Positions 1 through 7,302 are shown, numbered from the stretch's first letter. The stretch is 40,667 nt of DNA from Rhodopseudomonas sp. BR0M22 (GCF_010907035.1 NZ_QUMK01000052.1:1-40667); one strand, 5' to 3'. Numbers and translations are program-made. Notes: generated by a model from the sequence alone, not told the origin.

Positions 1-44
1 TTTTCCAGGCGCCGGTCACCGAACCGTCCCAAACCAACATCCAT
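1..44 (-). CDS. Start of a possible IS4-like transposase (cut by window edge)
   Basis: Reading leftward from an ATG at 44, the first 14 codons give MDVGLGRFGDRRLE and the frame runs off the window. A very strong ribosome binding site (GAGGAGGAGCAG) directly precedes the ATG, so this is a convincing gene start. The LGRFGDRRL stretch resembles the N-terminal DNA-binding region of Tn5/IS4-type transposases, which usually carry a similar G-D-x-R-L motif. The family call rests on 14 residues only and is tentative; the gene start itself is better supported. Confidence 0.45.
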   Translation of the reverse strand, partial: MDVGLGRFGDRRLE

Positions 45-121
45 CTGCTCCTCCTCGTCCGCGACCGATATCGAGTCAGAGAAAGCTGCCGCCCGCAACA
101 GACAAAGCAGATGTGTGAATG

Positions 122-255
122 TCGTAGGGCTCGACCCGGCGATCCATCTTCTTCAATTGATGTTGTTGAACACGCGCTCACGCGCGGGATGGATGCGCGG
201 GCCTTCGCCGCGCCGAAGGGGCTCGCCCCGCAGGCGGATCAAGCCCGCGCATGAC
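122..255. repeat. Palindromic intergenic repeat with an internal insertion
   Basis: This is a degenerate member of the CGTCAT...GATCCA/TGGATC...ATGACG palindromic family seen five more times in the window. Its right half should read ATGCGCGGG followed directly by TCAAGCCCGCGCATGAC, as the intact copies do, but 37 bp (202-238) intervene. The insert is GC-rich and contains a GGGGCTCGCCCC hairpin. The element is non-coding. Confidence 0.6.
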
Positions 256-300
256 GTGGCAGCGTGATTGTCCGCAGTGCCACACCAAACGCCCCTCGCT

Positions 301-400
301 CGTCATCGCCCGCGCAGGCGGGCGATCCAGTAATCCAGAGCTTTGCTTCAAGAATCAGCGCACCGCCGTACTGGATCCTCCGCATACGCGGAGGATGACG
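301..400. repeat. Palindromic intergenic repeat (CGTCAT/ATGACG family)
   Basis: The element begins CGTCATCGCCCGCGCAGGCGGGCGATCCAGTA and ends with the matching TACTGGATC...GGAGGATGACG, so the two outer arms form a long cruciform around about 35 bp of less conserved sequence. It lies just downstream of the ubiV stop codon and may act as a transcription barrier there. Elements of this kind are common between genes in Bradyrhizobium relatives. No coding content is seen. Confidence 0.75.
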
Positions 401-445
401 GTTGGTGATGTGGAGACGGCGCCGAACTTCAAATAGTATGCGCGC

Positions 446-1366
446 TTACGCCGCCGGCACGATCCGCCGCACGTCGCCACCGTCGGTGATGAACGCCGCG
501 CCCGGCTTCGAGAACAGGAAGCCGTTGGACTTCTTCAGCGGGTAGAGCTGATCGAGCTTCTGCGCGCCTTCCGAGACGGCGAGCTTGCCGTCGATGACGT
601 TGCGATACAGCCTCGCGACCGCCACCATGTCGCACTGTTGCGGCGACAGGCGCATCGAGGAGACGCCGGCATCCTTGAGCTTGTCGATGTCGCCGAGCAA
701 GCTGGCGCAGGTGTAGGACAGCGTCTGCACGCCGTTCATCGCCAAAAACGGCTCGTCGTCGAGCGTGGTCACGGCAAGACCGTCCGGGTCCTGCTCGCAG
801 ACGAACTTGCAATTATCCTTCGCCAGCTTGTTGAGCCGGGCGTGATAGCAGCGCGCCGAGATCGCCAGCGGCACGCGGCCGAACGAGAACACCTCGAACG
901 ACACGTTGGGCAGCGACCCCGCAATGCTGCGGATCGCCGACAGCGGCAGCTCCGGCGGCAGGCAGATGCGGCTGGCGCCGCGCGAGGCGAAATACGCAGC
1001 GGTCGCTTCGTTGTAGATGTTGACGAACGGACCGATCGCGTGGGCCTTGTCGCCGAGCATGCCGAGGCAGGAGAGGTCGTTGACCTCCATCATGAAGCCG
1101 TCGTCGGCGGCGAGCTCGGCCATCGCCTTGCGCTCGCGCGGCAGCGACATCAGCACCAGCGAGCCCATCAGCACTTTCTTGCCGGCGCCGGCAAGGCGCT
1201 CGACCACCGCCGGAATATGCTCCTCGAGGAACGGCTGGCGCTTCGAGCACACCACCTCGCCGACCACGACGGTGTCGACCGGCGCTTCGTCGGCGATGCG
1301 GAAATAGAAGTCGCGCCACTCTTCGGGCTTCCAGTTGAACAGCACCGGTCCAAGCGTGAGTTGCAT
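446..1366 (-). CDS. ubiV: UbiV, U32-family protein of O2-independent ubiquinone synthesis
   Basis: This 306-residue protein of the peptidase U32 family acts with UbiU as the hydroxylase module that adds ring hydroxyls to ubiquinone precursors without oxygen, using prephenate as hydroxyl donor in characterised species. Four cysteines expected to hold a 4Fe-4S cluster are visible at C40, C173, C186 and C190, matching the one-plus-three pattern of E. coli UbiV (C39, C176, C193, C197). The start is preceded by GAGGC. It is the last gene of the leftward ubiT-ubiU-ubiV operon, 64 bp after ubiU. The proteins are cytoplasmic and no signal peptide is present. The assignment follows from the cysteine pattern, length and linkage to ubiU and ubiT. 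Confidence 0.93.
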   Translation of the reverse strand: MQLTLGPVLFNWKPEEWRDFYFRIADEAPVDTVVVGEVVCSKRQPFLEEHIPAVVERLAGAGKKVLMGSLVLMSLPRERKAMAELAADDGFMMEVNDLSCLGMLGDKAHAIGPFVNIYNEATAAYFASRGASRICLPPELPLSAIRSIAGSLPNVSFEVFSFGRVPLAISARCYHARLNKLAKDNCKFVCEQDPDGLAVTTLDDEPFLAMNGVQTLSYTCASLLGDIDKLKDAGVSSMRLSPQQCDMVAVARLYRNVIDGKLAVSEGAQKLDQLYPLKKSNGFLFSKPGAAFITDGGDVRRIVPAA

Positions 1367-1430
1367 GGGAGTAGCCTCGCTGTGGTTCGCGAAAAATCAC
1401 TCGGCGCCGACGGACGTCGGCGCCTGCTCC

Positions 1431-2408
1431 TTAGCGCCAGGTCTTCTTGTAGGCGCCGGTGGTGGTGGACTGGCCTTCGGTCAGACCGCGCAGCGCGTCG
1501 ACCGGCAGCGGCCGGCCCTCGTCGAGCGCGGCAAGCACGTCCTTGAAGGTCTTCACCACCCGCTCGATATAAGCGCGGCCGCGCTGGCGGCCTTCGATCT
1601 TGAGCGCCGCAACGCCAGCGGCGCGGAGGTCCGGCAGCATCGTGGTGGCATCGAGGCTGGCCGGGTCTTCGAACAGATAGCCGCAGCCTTCGTCGGTCTG
1701 GTAGCGGCCCTTGCACAGCGTCGGATAGGCAGCAGCCTCGCCCTTGGCGAATTTGTTGATAGTGAATTCACCGAGCCGCGACACCAGCGAGCCGTTCTGC
1801 TCGCGATACTGGATCGAAGCCGCCGGCGAGCAAACGCCATCCATGTTCGGCGACTTGCCGGTGGCGTAGGACGACAGCGAGCAACGCCCCTCCTCCATCA
1901 CGCACAGGCCGCCGAAGATGAAGACCTCGGTCTCGACCTTCACCTCTTTGGTGATCGCAGCGATTTCCTGCACGCTGAGCACGCGCGGCAGCACCACACG
2001 CTGGGCGTTGAAGCTGTCGACATAGAACCGGATCGAATCCGGGTTGGCGGCCGCCGCCTGCACCGAAACGTGCAGCCGCTGCTCCGGATGGGTCTTGGCG
2101 CAGTAATCCATCACGCCGACGTCGGCGAGGATCAGCGCATCGGCCTCGGCTTCGACCGCATCGTCGACCGCGCGCTGCCACAGCTCGACATTTCCGGCGC
2201 GGGCGAAGGTGTTGATCGCAACCAGCACCTTGGTGCCGTAGCGATGCGCGTGCGCGATCGACTCCCGCATTTCCTCGCGGCTGAAGTTCAGCCCCGGGAA
2301 GTTGCGCGCGTTGGTTTCGTCGTTGAAACCGCAATAGATCGAATCGGCACCTGCTGCGACGGCATCGTGCAGCGCCGCGGGCGTGCCAGCGGGACAGATC
2401 AGTTCCAT
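1431..2408 (-). CDS. ubiU: UbiU, U32-family partner of UbiV
   Basis: This 325-residue U32-family protein forms a heterodimer with UbiV in oxygen-independent ubiquinone hydroxylation. Cysteines at C169, C176, C193 and C232 fall at the same positions as the 4Fe-4S ligands of E. coli UbiU. The N-terminus ELICPAGTPAALHDAVAAGA is typical of the family. The start codon lies 3 bp after the ubiT stop, with the ribosome binding site GGAGG inside the end of ubiT (GGCGGAGGTTAGAGC), so translation is probably coupled. The family also contains RlhA and TrhP RNA-modifying enzymes, but the short length and pairing with UbiV and UbiT argue for UbiU. Confidence 0.94.
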   Translation of the reverse strand: MELICPAGTPAALHDAVAAGADSIYCGFNDETNARNFPGLNFSREEMRESIAHAHRYGTKVLVAINTFARAGNVELWQRAVDDAVEAEADALILADVGVMDYCAKTHPEQRLHVSVQAAAANPDSIRFYVDSFNAQRVVLPRVLSVQEIAAITKEVKVETEVFIFGGLCVMEEGRCSLSSYATGKSPNMDGVCSPAASIQYREQNGSLVSRLGEFTINKFAKGEAAAYPTLCKGRYQTDEGCGYLFEDPASLDATTMLPDLRAAGVAALKIEGRQRGRAYIERVVKTFKDVLAALDEGRPLPVDALRGLTEGQSTTTGAYKKTWR

Positions 2409-2411
2409 GCT

Positions 2412-2957
2412 CTAACCTCCGCCTCCGACGCCCAGCTCTTCGCGATAGCCGGGCTGCGCGCCGACCAGGCTGCGCAAGATCCGTTCGATCGGAGCCGCCA
2501 GCGGGCCGAACCACGCCACCGACTCCTTCAGAAAATCGACACGGGAGTCGTCGATCGCATTACGCAACGCGACCACCGCTTCCATGTCGCCGTCGATTTC
2601 GATGTCGCGCGAGAAGAACAGCGCGTCGCCGTCATAGGAGCCGTCGGTCATGCCGATCAGCGCCGACAGCGGACCTGCGATCCGCGCGTGGATGTTGGTG
2701 GGCAGCGTGCGCACCACCGTGACGCGCGGATTCATCCGCCGCGGCTCGAGCACGAACGCGATCGGCAGATCGGTCGGCGCGAGGCCGTAACGCTTGCCGG
2801 TGTGCGGACCGAGGCGATCGAAGATCCGGGGATGGCGCGCGCGAATTTCGCGCAAGCAGATTCCGAGCAACACCTGCAGCGGCAACAGCGGCAACACCCG
2901 CGTCGCGAGGGCAAGCGGCGCGGGCATCCTGGAGACGGATGAATTGGATACCGACAT
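2412..2957 (-). CDS. ubiT: UbiT, SCP2-domain lipid-binding accessory factor
   Basis: This 181-residue protein has an SCP2 sterol-carrier fold in its second half, beginning around residue 45 and running to the end. UbiT is the anaerobic counterpart of UbiJ and is thought to bind hydrophobic ubiquinone intermediates and organise the biosynthetic enzymes. The start at 2957 (MSVSNSSVSRMP) is preceded by AAGGTGG at good spacing; an in-frame extension to 3089 would run across the regulatory region and is unlikely. It is the first gene of the leftward operon, with an FNR/FixK-like box about 52-65 bp upstream. The glycine-rich tail GVGGGG is a small oddity. Sequence alone is weakly diagnostic, and the linkage to ubiU/ubiV decides the call. 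Confidence 0.88.
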   Translation of the reverse strand: MSVSNSSVSRMPAPLALATRVLPLLPLQVLLGICLREIRARHPRIFDRLGPHTGKRYGLAPTDLPIAFVLEPRRMNPRVTVVRTLPTNIHARIAGPLSALIGMTDGSYDGDALFFSRDIEIDGDMEAVVALRNAIDDSRVDFLKESVAWFGPLAAPIERILRSLVGAQPGYREELGVGGGG

Positions 2958-3008
2958 GGGCCACCTTATCGTGAACAGTTCGCGTAGCCCGGCCCCGACG
3001 GTACTTCT

Positions 3009-3022
3009 TTGCGCCTGATCAA
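3009..3022. promoter_or_regulatory. FNR/FixK-like operator between ubiT and ubiD
   Basis: The 14-mer TTGCGCCTGATCAA matches the FNR/FixK consensus TTGA-N6-TCAA at seven of eight defined positions; the fourth base is C instead of A. It sits in the 115-bp space between two divergent ubiquinone operons, 52 bp from the ubiT start and 51 bp from the ubiD start, where one dimer could serve either promoter. R. palustris has FNR-family regulators of this specificity (AadR, FixK). That this box is used is inferred. Confidence 0.6.
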
Positions 3023-3072
3023 AGACAGGGTCGATGGCAAGTGCTGACCAATGGTCTCCCCAGGGAGACATC

Positions 3073-4611
3073 ATGCTGAGCCGCGTCAAACCGCCCTTTC
3101 CGGATCTGCGGGCGTTCAGCGCCTATCTCGAATCCCGCGGACAACTGCACCGGATCCGCAAGCCGGTGTCGGTGGTCCACGACCTCACCGAAATTCATCG
3201 CCGTGTGCTGCACGCCAGCGGGCCGGCGCTCCTGATCGAAAATCCGATCAAGGCCGACGGCAGGCCGTCGGAGATGCCGATCCTGGTCAATCTGTTCGGC
3301 ACGGTCGAACGGGTGGCCTGGGGCCTGGGCATCCTGCCGGAAAACCTGTCGCGGCTCGGCGAGGCGCTCGCCGAAATGCGCGAGCCGGCGCCGCCGCAGA
3401 GCCTGACCGACGCTTTGAGCAAGCTGCCGATGGCCAAGGCCGCGCTGGCGATGCGGCCGAAGATGGCCAAATCAGCACCAGTGCAGGAAGTGGTGCTGAC
3501 CGGCGACGCGGTCGACCTCGGCCGGCTGCCAGTGCAGATCCCCTGGCCGGGAGAGCCGGCGCCGCTGATCACCTGGGGCCTCGTCTTCACCAAGCCGCCG
3601 CCCGGCGCGCACGGCACCGACAATGTCGGCGTCTATCGGATGCAGGTGCTGGGTAAGGACCGCCTCATAATGCGCTGGCTGGCGCATCGCGGCGGCGCCA
3701 AGCACCACCACCAGTGGAAAGCCGACAAGCGCGAGATGCCGGTCGCGATCGTGATCGGCGCCGATCCGTCGATGATTCTCTCGGCGGTGCTGCCGCTGCC
3801 GGAGACGGTGTCGGAAATCAAATTCGCCGGCCTGCTCGGCGGCGAGCGGCCGAGCCTGACGCCGTGCCAGACCATCCCGATCAGCGTGCCGGCCGACGCC
3901 GAGATCGTGCTGGAAGGCTTCGTCTCCCCGGCCGAAACCGCACCGGAGGGCCCCTACGGCGACCACACCGGCTACTACAACGCGGTCGAGGAATTCCCGG
4001 TGATGCGGATCACCGCCATCACCATGCGCCGGCATCCGATCTATCTGTCGACCTATACGGGCCGGCCGCCGGACGAGCCGTCGCGGCTCGGCGAAGCGTT
4101 CAACGACGTGTTCCTGCCCGTCGCGCGGCGGCAATTCCCCGAGATCGTCGACCTGTGGCTGCCGCCGGAGGCGTGCTCCTACCGGATCGCGGTCGCCTCG
4201 ATCAAGAAGCGCTACCCCGGCCAGGCGCGCCGGCTGATGATGGGGCTGTGGTCGATGCTGCCGCAGTTCAGCTACACCAAGCTGTTGATCATCGTCGACG
4301 ACGACGTCGACGTGCGCGACTGGGCCGACGTAATGTGGGCCGTGTCGACGCGGTGCGACACCTCGCGCGACATGGTGTCGATCAGCGACACCCCGATCGA
4401 CTATCTGGATTTCGCCTCGCCGAAGTCCGGACTCGGCGGTAAGCTCGGCATCGACGCCACCAACAAGATCGGCACCGAGACCGAGCGTGAGTGGGGCAAG
4501 GTGCTGGAGATGGACAAGGACGTGATCGCGCGGGTCGATGCGATGTGGACAAGCCTCGGGCTGTCGCCGGCACATCAACCGGCGGCCGGTCAACGCCGGC
4601 TGATCCGGTGA
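3073..4611 (+). CDS. ubiD: UbiD-family prenylated-FMN decarboxylase
   Basis: This 512-residue UbiD-family enzyme should decarboxylate the polyprenyl-4-hydroxybenzoate intermediate of ubiquinone synthesis, using prenylated FMN made by UbiX. The hallmark EGPYGDHTGYY motif is present (E292, D297), as is the HRGGAKHHHQW segment typical of the cofactor pocket. The start at 3073 (MLSRVKPPFPDLRAF) has GGAGA at good spacing and matches usual family N-termini; an in-frame ATG at 3034 would add 13 residues with a poorer ribosome site. The stop overlaps the ubiX start by 4 bp (GTGA). UbiD relatives act on many aromatic acids, but linkage to ubiTUV and ubiX favours the ubiquinone role. Confidence 0.88.
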   Translation: MLSRVKPPFPDLRAFSAYLESRGQLHRIRKPVSVVHDLTEIHRRVLHASGPALLIENPIKADGRPSEMPILVNLFGTVERVAWGLGILPENLSRLGEALAEMREPAPPQSLTDALSKLPMAKAALAMRPKMAKSAPVQEVVLTGDAVDLGRLPVQIPWPGEPAPLITWGLVFTKPPPGAHGTDNVGVYRMQVLGKDRLIMRWLAHRGGAKHHHQWKADKREMPVAIVIGADPSMILSAVLPLPETVSEIKFAGLLGGERPSLTPCQTIPISVPADAEIVLEGFVSPAETAPEGPYGDHTGYYNAVEEFPVMRITAITMRRHPIYLSTYTGRPPDEPSRLGEAFNDVFLPVARRQFPEIVDLWLPPEACSYRIAVASIKKRYPGQARRLMMGLWSMLPQFSYTKLLIIVDDDVDVRDWADVMWAVSTRCDTSRDMVSISDTPIDYLDFASPKSGLGGKLGIDATNKIGTETEREWGKVLEMDKDVIARVDAMWTSLGLSPAHQPAAGQRRLIR

Positions 4612-5210
4612 GCGCGCAGCACCGCATCGCGGTCGGCATCAGCGGTGCATCCGGCGCCGCAGTCGGGCTGCGGGTGGTCGAACTGCTCGTCTCGGTCGAT
4701 TGCGAAGTGCATCTGGTGGTGTCGAAAGCCGCCCTGCGCACCATCGCCTACGAGGTCGGACCGAACGCGCTCGATCACGCCATCGACCTGGTACATCGCC
4801 ACCACGACATCGACGATGTCGGCGCCTGCATCGCCTCGGGCTCGTTCCGCACCTCCGGCATGATCGTGGCGCCGTGCTCGATCCGCACCCTGTCGGCGAT
4901 CGCCCATGGCGATCTCGACAACCTTCTCGTCCGCGCCGCCGACGTCCAGCTCAAGGAGCGCCGCCGGCTGGTGCTGATGCTGCGCGAGACTCCGCTGCAT
5001 CTGGGGCATATCCGCAGCATGGCACAGGCGACCGAGATCGGCGCCATCGTGGCGCCGCTGTCACCGGCGTTCTATCAGCGGCCGCGCTCGATCTCTGAAA
5101 TGATCGACCACATGGCGCTGCGCGCGATCGGGCTGCTCGGGCTGCACGATCTGGAGCTGGCCGCGCCGGAATGGTCCGACGACACGCCGCCGACCTGCCC
5201 GAAGAATTGA
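4608..5210 (+). CDS. ubiX: UbiX flavin prenyltransferase
   Basis: This 200-residue protein prenylates FMN with dimethylallyl phosphate to make the cofactor of UbiD. The N-terminal flavin-binding motif GISGASGA lies at residues 10-17, and the family signatures PCSIRTLSAIAHG and LMLRETPLHLGHIRSM follow, with the C-terminal AFYQRP segment. The GTG start at 4608 overlaps the ubiD stop, so translation is coupled. The longer in-frame ATG at 4491 lies inside ubiD and would add residues not found in the family. It is probably the last gene of the operon, since a perfect 20-bp palindrome follows 31 bp downstream. Confidence 0.92.
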   Translation: MSAQHRIAVGISGASGAAVGLRVVELLVSVDCEVHLVVSKAALRTIAYEVGPNALDHAIDLVHRHHDIDDVGACIASGSFRTSGMIVAPCSIRTLSAIAHGDLDNLLVRAADVQLKERRRLVLMLRETPLHLGHIRSMAQATEIGAIVAPLSPAFYQRPRSISEMIDHMALRAIGLLGLHDLELAAPEWSDDTPPTCPKN

Positions 5211-5240
5211 GCTGCATCATTCGATGCACTGCCTGCTCCT

Positions 5241-5260
5241 TCTCCCCGCGCGCGGGGAGA
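5241..5260. terminator. Palindromic hairpin downstream of ubiX
   Basis: The sequence TCTCCCCGCGCGCGGGGAGA is a perfect 20-bp palindrome between the convergent ubiX and lipoprotein genes. It would fold into a stable hairpin in either transcript. There is no T-run, so it is a weak intrinsic terminator at best or a small repeat element. Confidence 0.45.
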
Positions 5261-5278
5261 GGTTAGGCTGCCCGCGCG

Positions 5279-5857
5279 TTAGCCGCAAAGCGGAATCCGT
5301 TCAGGGACGGCCTCCTTCGGCACGTCCTTCCGCAGATCCACATCCCTGGTCAGCGGGAAGAAGTCGCCGACGCTTTCGGTCTTCAGGTAGGTCGTGACCA
5401 GCGTCTTGGCAGGGAGCGTGCCGGTGCGGCACGCTTCGGCGCCGACCCCGATCGTCAACGAGCCGCGCTCGCCCTTCGCCTTATGGGCCGCCATTTGGTC
5501 GCGGACCGCGAGCAGCCGCGGCACATCTTCGGGCGCAATCCGGAAGGCGTAGATCTTGGTGTCGTTCGTCACTTCGCCGGCCAGCGACAACAGTTCGCCG
5601 GGATCGTCGAGATCAGCGAGTACGAACGCCTGCTCGCGTTTATCCGCGCCCACCGCAACGGTGACGCGCAGAGTGACCCGGCGCGGCCGCAACCCTTGCG
5701 GCAACCGCACGGCAATGCGCAGCGCCGCCGGATCGGTCGCTGATAGATCAGTACGCACCAGCTTGAGCATCGAAGTGACCGGAACGGAGCTGCAGGCGGT
5801 CAGAGCGCCGAGCGCCAGGGCGGCGGCGGCGAGGTTCAACAAAGCGGGGAAGCGCAT
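5279..5857 (-). CDS. Putative outer-membrane or periplasmic lipoprotein
   Basis: The 192-residue product starts MRFPALLNLAAAALALGALTA and then has Cys22 in an LTAC lipobox, so it should be exported by Sec and lipidated by Lgt/LspA. The mature part is mixed and soluble with no repeats or motifs I recognise, and ends CG. The start at 5857 is the one that gives a proper signal peptide; the frame remains open upstream to 5941 but that would ruin the signal. It is transcribed away from the DUF2975 gene, and the 78-bp gap between them holds the palindromic operator, so both may respond to the same regulator. The function is unknown. Confidence 0.75.
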   Translation of the reverse strand: MRFPALLNLAAAALALGALTACSSVPVTSMLKLVRTDLSATDPAALRIAVRLPQGLRPRRVTLRVTVAVGADKREQAFVLADLDDPGELLSLAGEVTNDTKIYAFRIAPEDVPRLLAVRDQMAAHKAKGERGSLTIGVGAEACRTGTLPAKTLVTTYLKTESVGDFFPLTRDVDLRKDVPKEAVPERIPLCG

Positions 5858-5872
5858 GACGCCTATCCTATC

Positions 5873-5905
5873 TTGACGATGATAAATTATCGTTTTACGA
5901 TAATT
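5873..5905 (+). promoter_or_regulatory. Promoter with overlapping palindromic operator for the DUF2975-Xre pair
   Basis: TTGACG (5873-5878) and TACGAT (5896-5901) are spaced by 17 bp and look like a sigma-70 promoter pointing at the DUF2975 gene. A perfect inverted repeat, AATTATCG-TTTTA-CGATAATT (5885-5905), covers the spacer and the -10 hexamer. This placement suits repression by a small Xre-type protein such as the one encoded two genes downstream. Binding is inferred from geometry. Confidence 0.6.
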
Positions 5906-5935
5906 AAATCTCGCAATAGACGACGGAGAAGCGCA

Positions 5936-6511
5936 ATGCAAGCGCGACTATCAAGCCCCCCGATCGGACTGACCGCCCCCGCGTCGGAGAAGCTGGTGCG
6001 GCTGTCACGGGCAATGGAATGGGTGACCACGGTCGGAATCGTGCTGATCGTCGCGCTGGTCGGCGCCGCCTTCGTGGTGCCGAGCTGGGCACGCAATCTG
6101 CTGCTGGCGAAGCTCGGCGAGATCGGCAATCGGCTGCCGCTCGACGCCGGCAATCAGGCGGTGGCGGCGATCATCATCGCCGTGCCGATCGTGGTGATGC
6201 TGTGGGGGCTGCTGAATGTGCGGGCACTGTTCAGCGAGTTCGCCCGCGGCCAGGTCTTCACCGCCACAGCCGCAATCCACCTGCAGCGCTTCGGCATCGC
6301 GGTGCTGGCGCAGGGCGCACTCGGCCCGATCACCGCAACTGCGTTGGCGCTCGCGCTGTCGCTCGGCAATCCGCCGGGGCAGCGGCTGCTGGTGCTGACC
6401 TTCTCGAGCAACGATTACGTCTCGGTGATCGTCGGCGGCGTCCTGATCGCGGTCGCGGCGGTGATGCGCGAAGCGGCACGGCTCGCCGACGAGAATGCGA
6501 GCTTCGTCTAA
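5936..6511 (+). CDS. DUF2975 integral membrane protein
   Basis: This 191-residue protein has four predicted membrane helices, around residues 31-49, 79-98, 120-145 and 162-178, the usual layout for DUF2975. The ATG at 5936 follows GGAGAA at proper spacing; a longer frame from 5873 overlaps the promoter and is discarded. DUF2975 genes are commonly followed directly by a short YozG-like helix-turn-helix gene, and that is the case here with only 3 bp between them. Their biochemical role is not established. The fixed pairing suggests the membrane protein either senses a signal for, or is controlled by, the small regulator. Confidence 0.82.
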   Translation: MQARLSSPPIGLTAPASEKLVRLSRAMEWVTTVGIVLIVALVGAAFVVPSWARNLLLAKLGEIGNRLPLDAGNQAVAAIIIAVPIVVMLWGLLNVRALFSEFARGQVFTATAAIHLQRFGIAVLAQGALGPITATALALALSLGNPPGQRLLVLTFSSNDYVSVIVGGVLIAVAAVMREAARLADENASFV

Positions 6512-6514
6512 TCG

Positions 6515-6724
6515 ATGGCGATCGTGGTCAATCTCGACGTGATGCTGGCGCGGCGAAAGATGCGCTCGAAGGAACTCGCTGAGCACATCGGCATCACCGA
6601 GCAGAACGTCTCGCTTCTGAAGTCGGGCAAAGTGAAGGGTATCCGCTTCGAGACGCTGGAGCGGATATGCGCGGCGCTCGACTGCCAACCCGGCGACATT
6701 CTCGAATACGTCGAGGACAAGTAG
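6515..6724 (+). CDS. YozG-like Xre-family helix-turn-helix regulator
   Basis: This 69-residue protein is little more than a Cro/C1-type helix-turn-helix domain: ELAEHIGITEQNVSLLKSGK (about residues 20-39) is the DNA-reading unit, followed by FETLERICAALDCQPGDILEY, typical of the YozG group. The start lies 3 bp after the DUF2975 stop, so the two are co-translated. It most likely binds the TATCG-N5-CGATA palindrome overlapping its own operon promoter and autoregulates. A hairpin follows 16 bp after its stop codon. Confidence 0.88.
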   Translation: MAIVVNLDVMLARRKMRSKELAEHIGITEQNVSLLKSGKVKGIRFETLERICAALDCQPGDILEYVEDK

Positions 6725-6740
6725 CGTCGAACAAGAGAGA

Positions 6741-6773
6741 GGGCCGGCAACTGCGCGAAGCAGATGCCGGCCC
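6741..6773 (+). terminator. Hairpin after the DUF2975-Xre operon
   Basis: The arms GGGCCGGCA and TGCCGGCCC are 9-bp perfect complements around a 15-nt loop, followed by TTCGAATCTT. The stem is strong but the T-run is poor. Its position directly after the last gene supports a terminator role, possibly for the convergent transcript as well. Confidence 0.5.
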
Positions 6774-6825
6774 TTCGAATCTTCAAGTCAGCGCCGCGAT
6801 CGGCGCTGGACCGATCGCCCTTCGA

Positions 6826-7020
6826 TCAGGCGGTCGCGGCCCGGGCGGAGTGCTCGTGCGGCCGCCAGTCTTCCGCCGCTTCGTCCCAATAATGGGCGTC
6901 GTCGAAGCGCTTCCAGTGCGCGTTCTGCGCCACGACCTCACGGCCGCCGATGATCAAGGCCACCAGACCGATCAGGCCGACCAGCCCGTAGATCGCTGCG
7001 ATCAATGCAACAATGGTCAA
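6826..7020 (-). CDS. Small single-span membrane protein
   Basis: The 64-residue product begins LTIVALIAAIYGLVGLIGLV, one strong membrane helix at the N-terminus, then has a polar tail rich in W, H, D and E (HWKRFDDAHYWDEAAEDWRP). I chose the TTG at 7020 because GAGGAAAGA sits 4-12 bp upstream of it; a GTG at 7050 would add ten residues. It has no recognised family. A second tiny membrane protein is encoded 90 bp upstream on the same strand, and the two may be one transcript. Confidence 0.55.
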   Translation of the reverse strand: MTIVALIAAIYGLVGLIGLVALIIGGREVVAQNAHWKRFDDAHYWDEAAEDWRPHEHSARAATA

Positions 7021-7110
7021 GGCTCTTTCCTCACAGTTTGCGATGAGCACCCGGAATACTCGACGGCGGGTGCGCCCGTCCTGAACGCCAAGAAGCTCGG
7101 CTCGCCGAAC

Positions 7111-7302
7111 TCAGTTCGCCCAGGCGAACCAGCCGGAACGCTTCGCGGGCTGCTTCGCCACGACCACCGGGGCCGGGGGCTGCGGTTGGGCACGCTGGGT
7201 CGCCTTCCGCCACAGATCGTCCACCACCAGATACGCAATCAACGCAGGTCCGACGGCGCACGTCAGGAACAACACAAGCGATCCGACAGAATCCAGAAAC
7301 AC
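7111..7302 (-). CDS. Small single-span membrane protein
   Basis: The GTG at 7302 is preceded by an excellent ribosome site (AGGAGGTGTACC) and opens a 63-residue protein with one membrane helix (SLVLFLTCAVGPALIAYLVV, about residues 7-26). A basic, proline-rich tail follows and it ends GWFAWAN. A longer frame to 7371 lacks such a site. The function is unknown; the size and topology resemble small inner-membrane accessory proteins. Its neighbour at 6826-7020 has the same organisation. Confidence 0.55.
   Translation of the reverse strand: MFLDSVGSLVLFLTCAVGPALIAYLVVDDLWRKATQRAQPQPPAPVVVAKQPAKRSGWFAWAN

Noticed and set aside
1335-2942. Long plus-strand frame over ubiU and ubiT
   Set aside because: Arg/Asp/His-rich composition without motifs; it is the antisense shadow of GC-rich coding DNA, like many other long open frames in this window.
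3034-3072. Upstream ATG of ubiD at 3034
   Set aside because: The ribosome site before 3073 is better, and the extra residues (MASADQWSPQGDI) are not typical of UbiD N-termini.
2958-3089. Longer UbiT start at 3089
   Set aside because: It would run through the shared regulatory region and the FNR-like box, and lacks a ribosome binding site.
6826-7302. Type I toxin pair
   Set aside because: The small membrane proteins have normal length and polar tails, and no antisense RNA signature was found opposite them.
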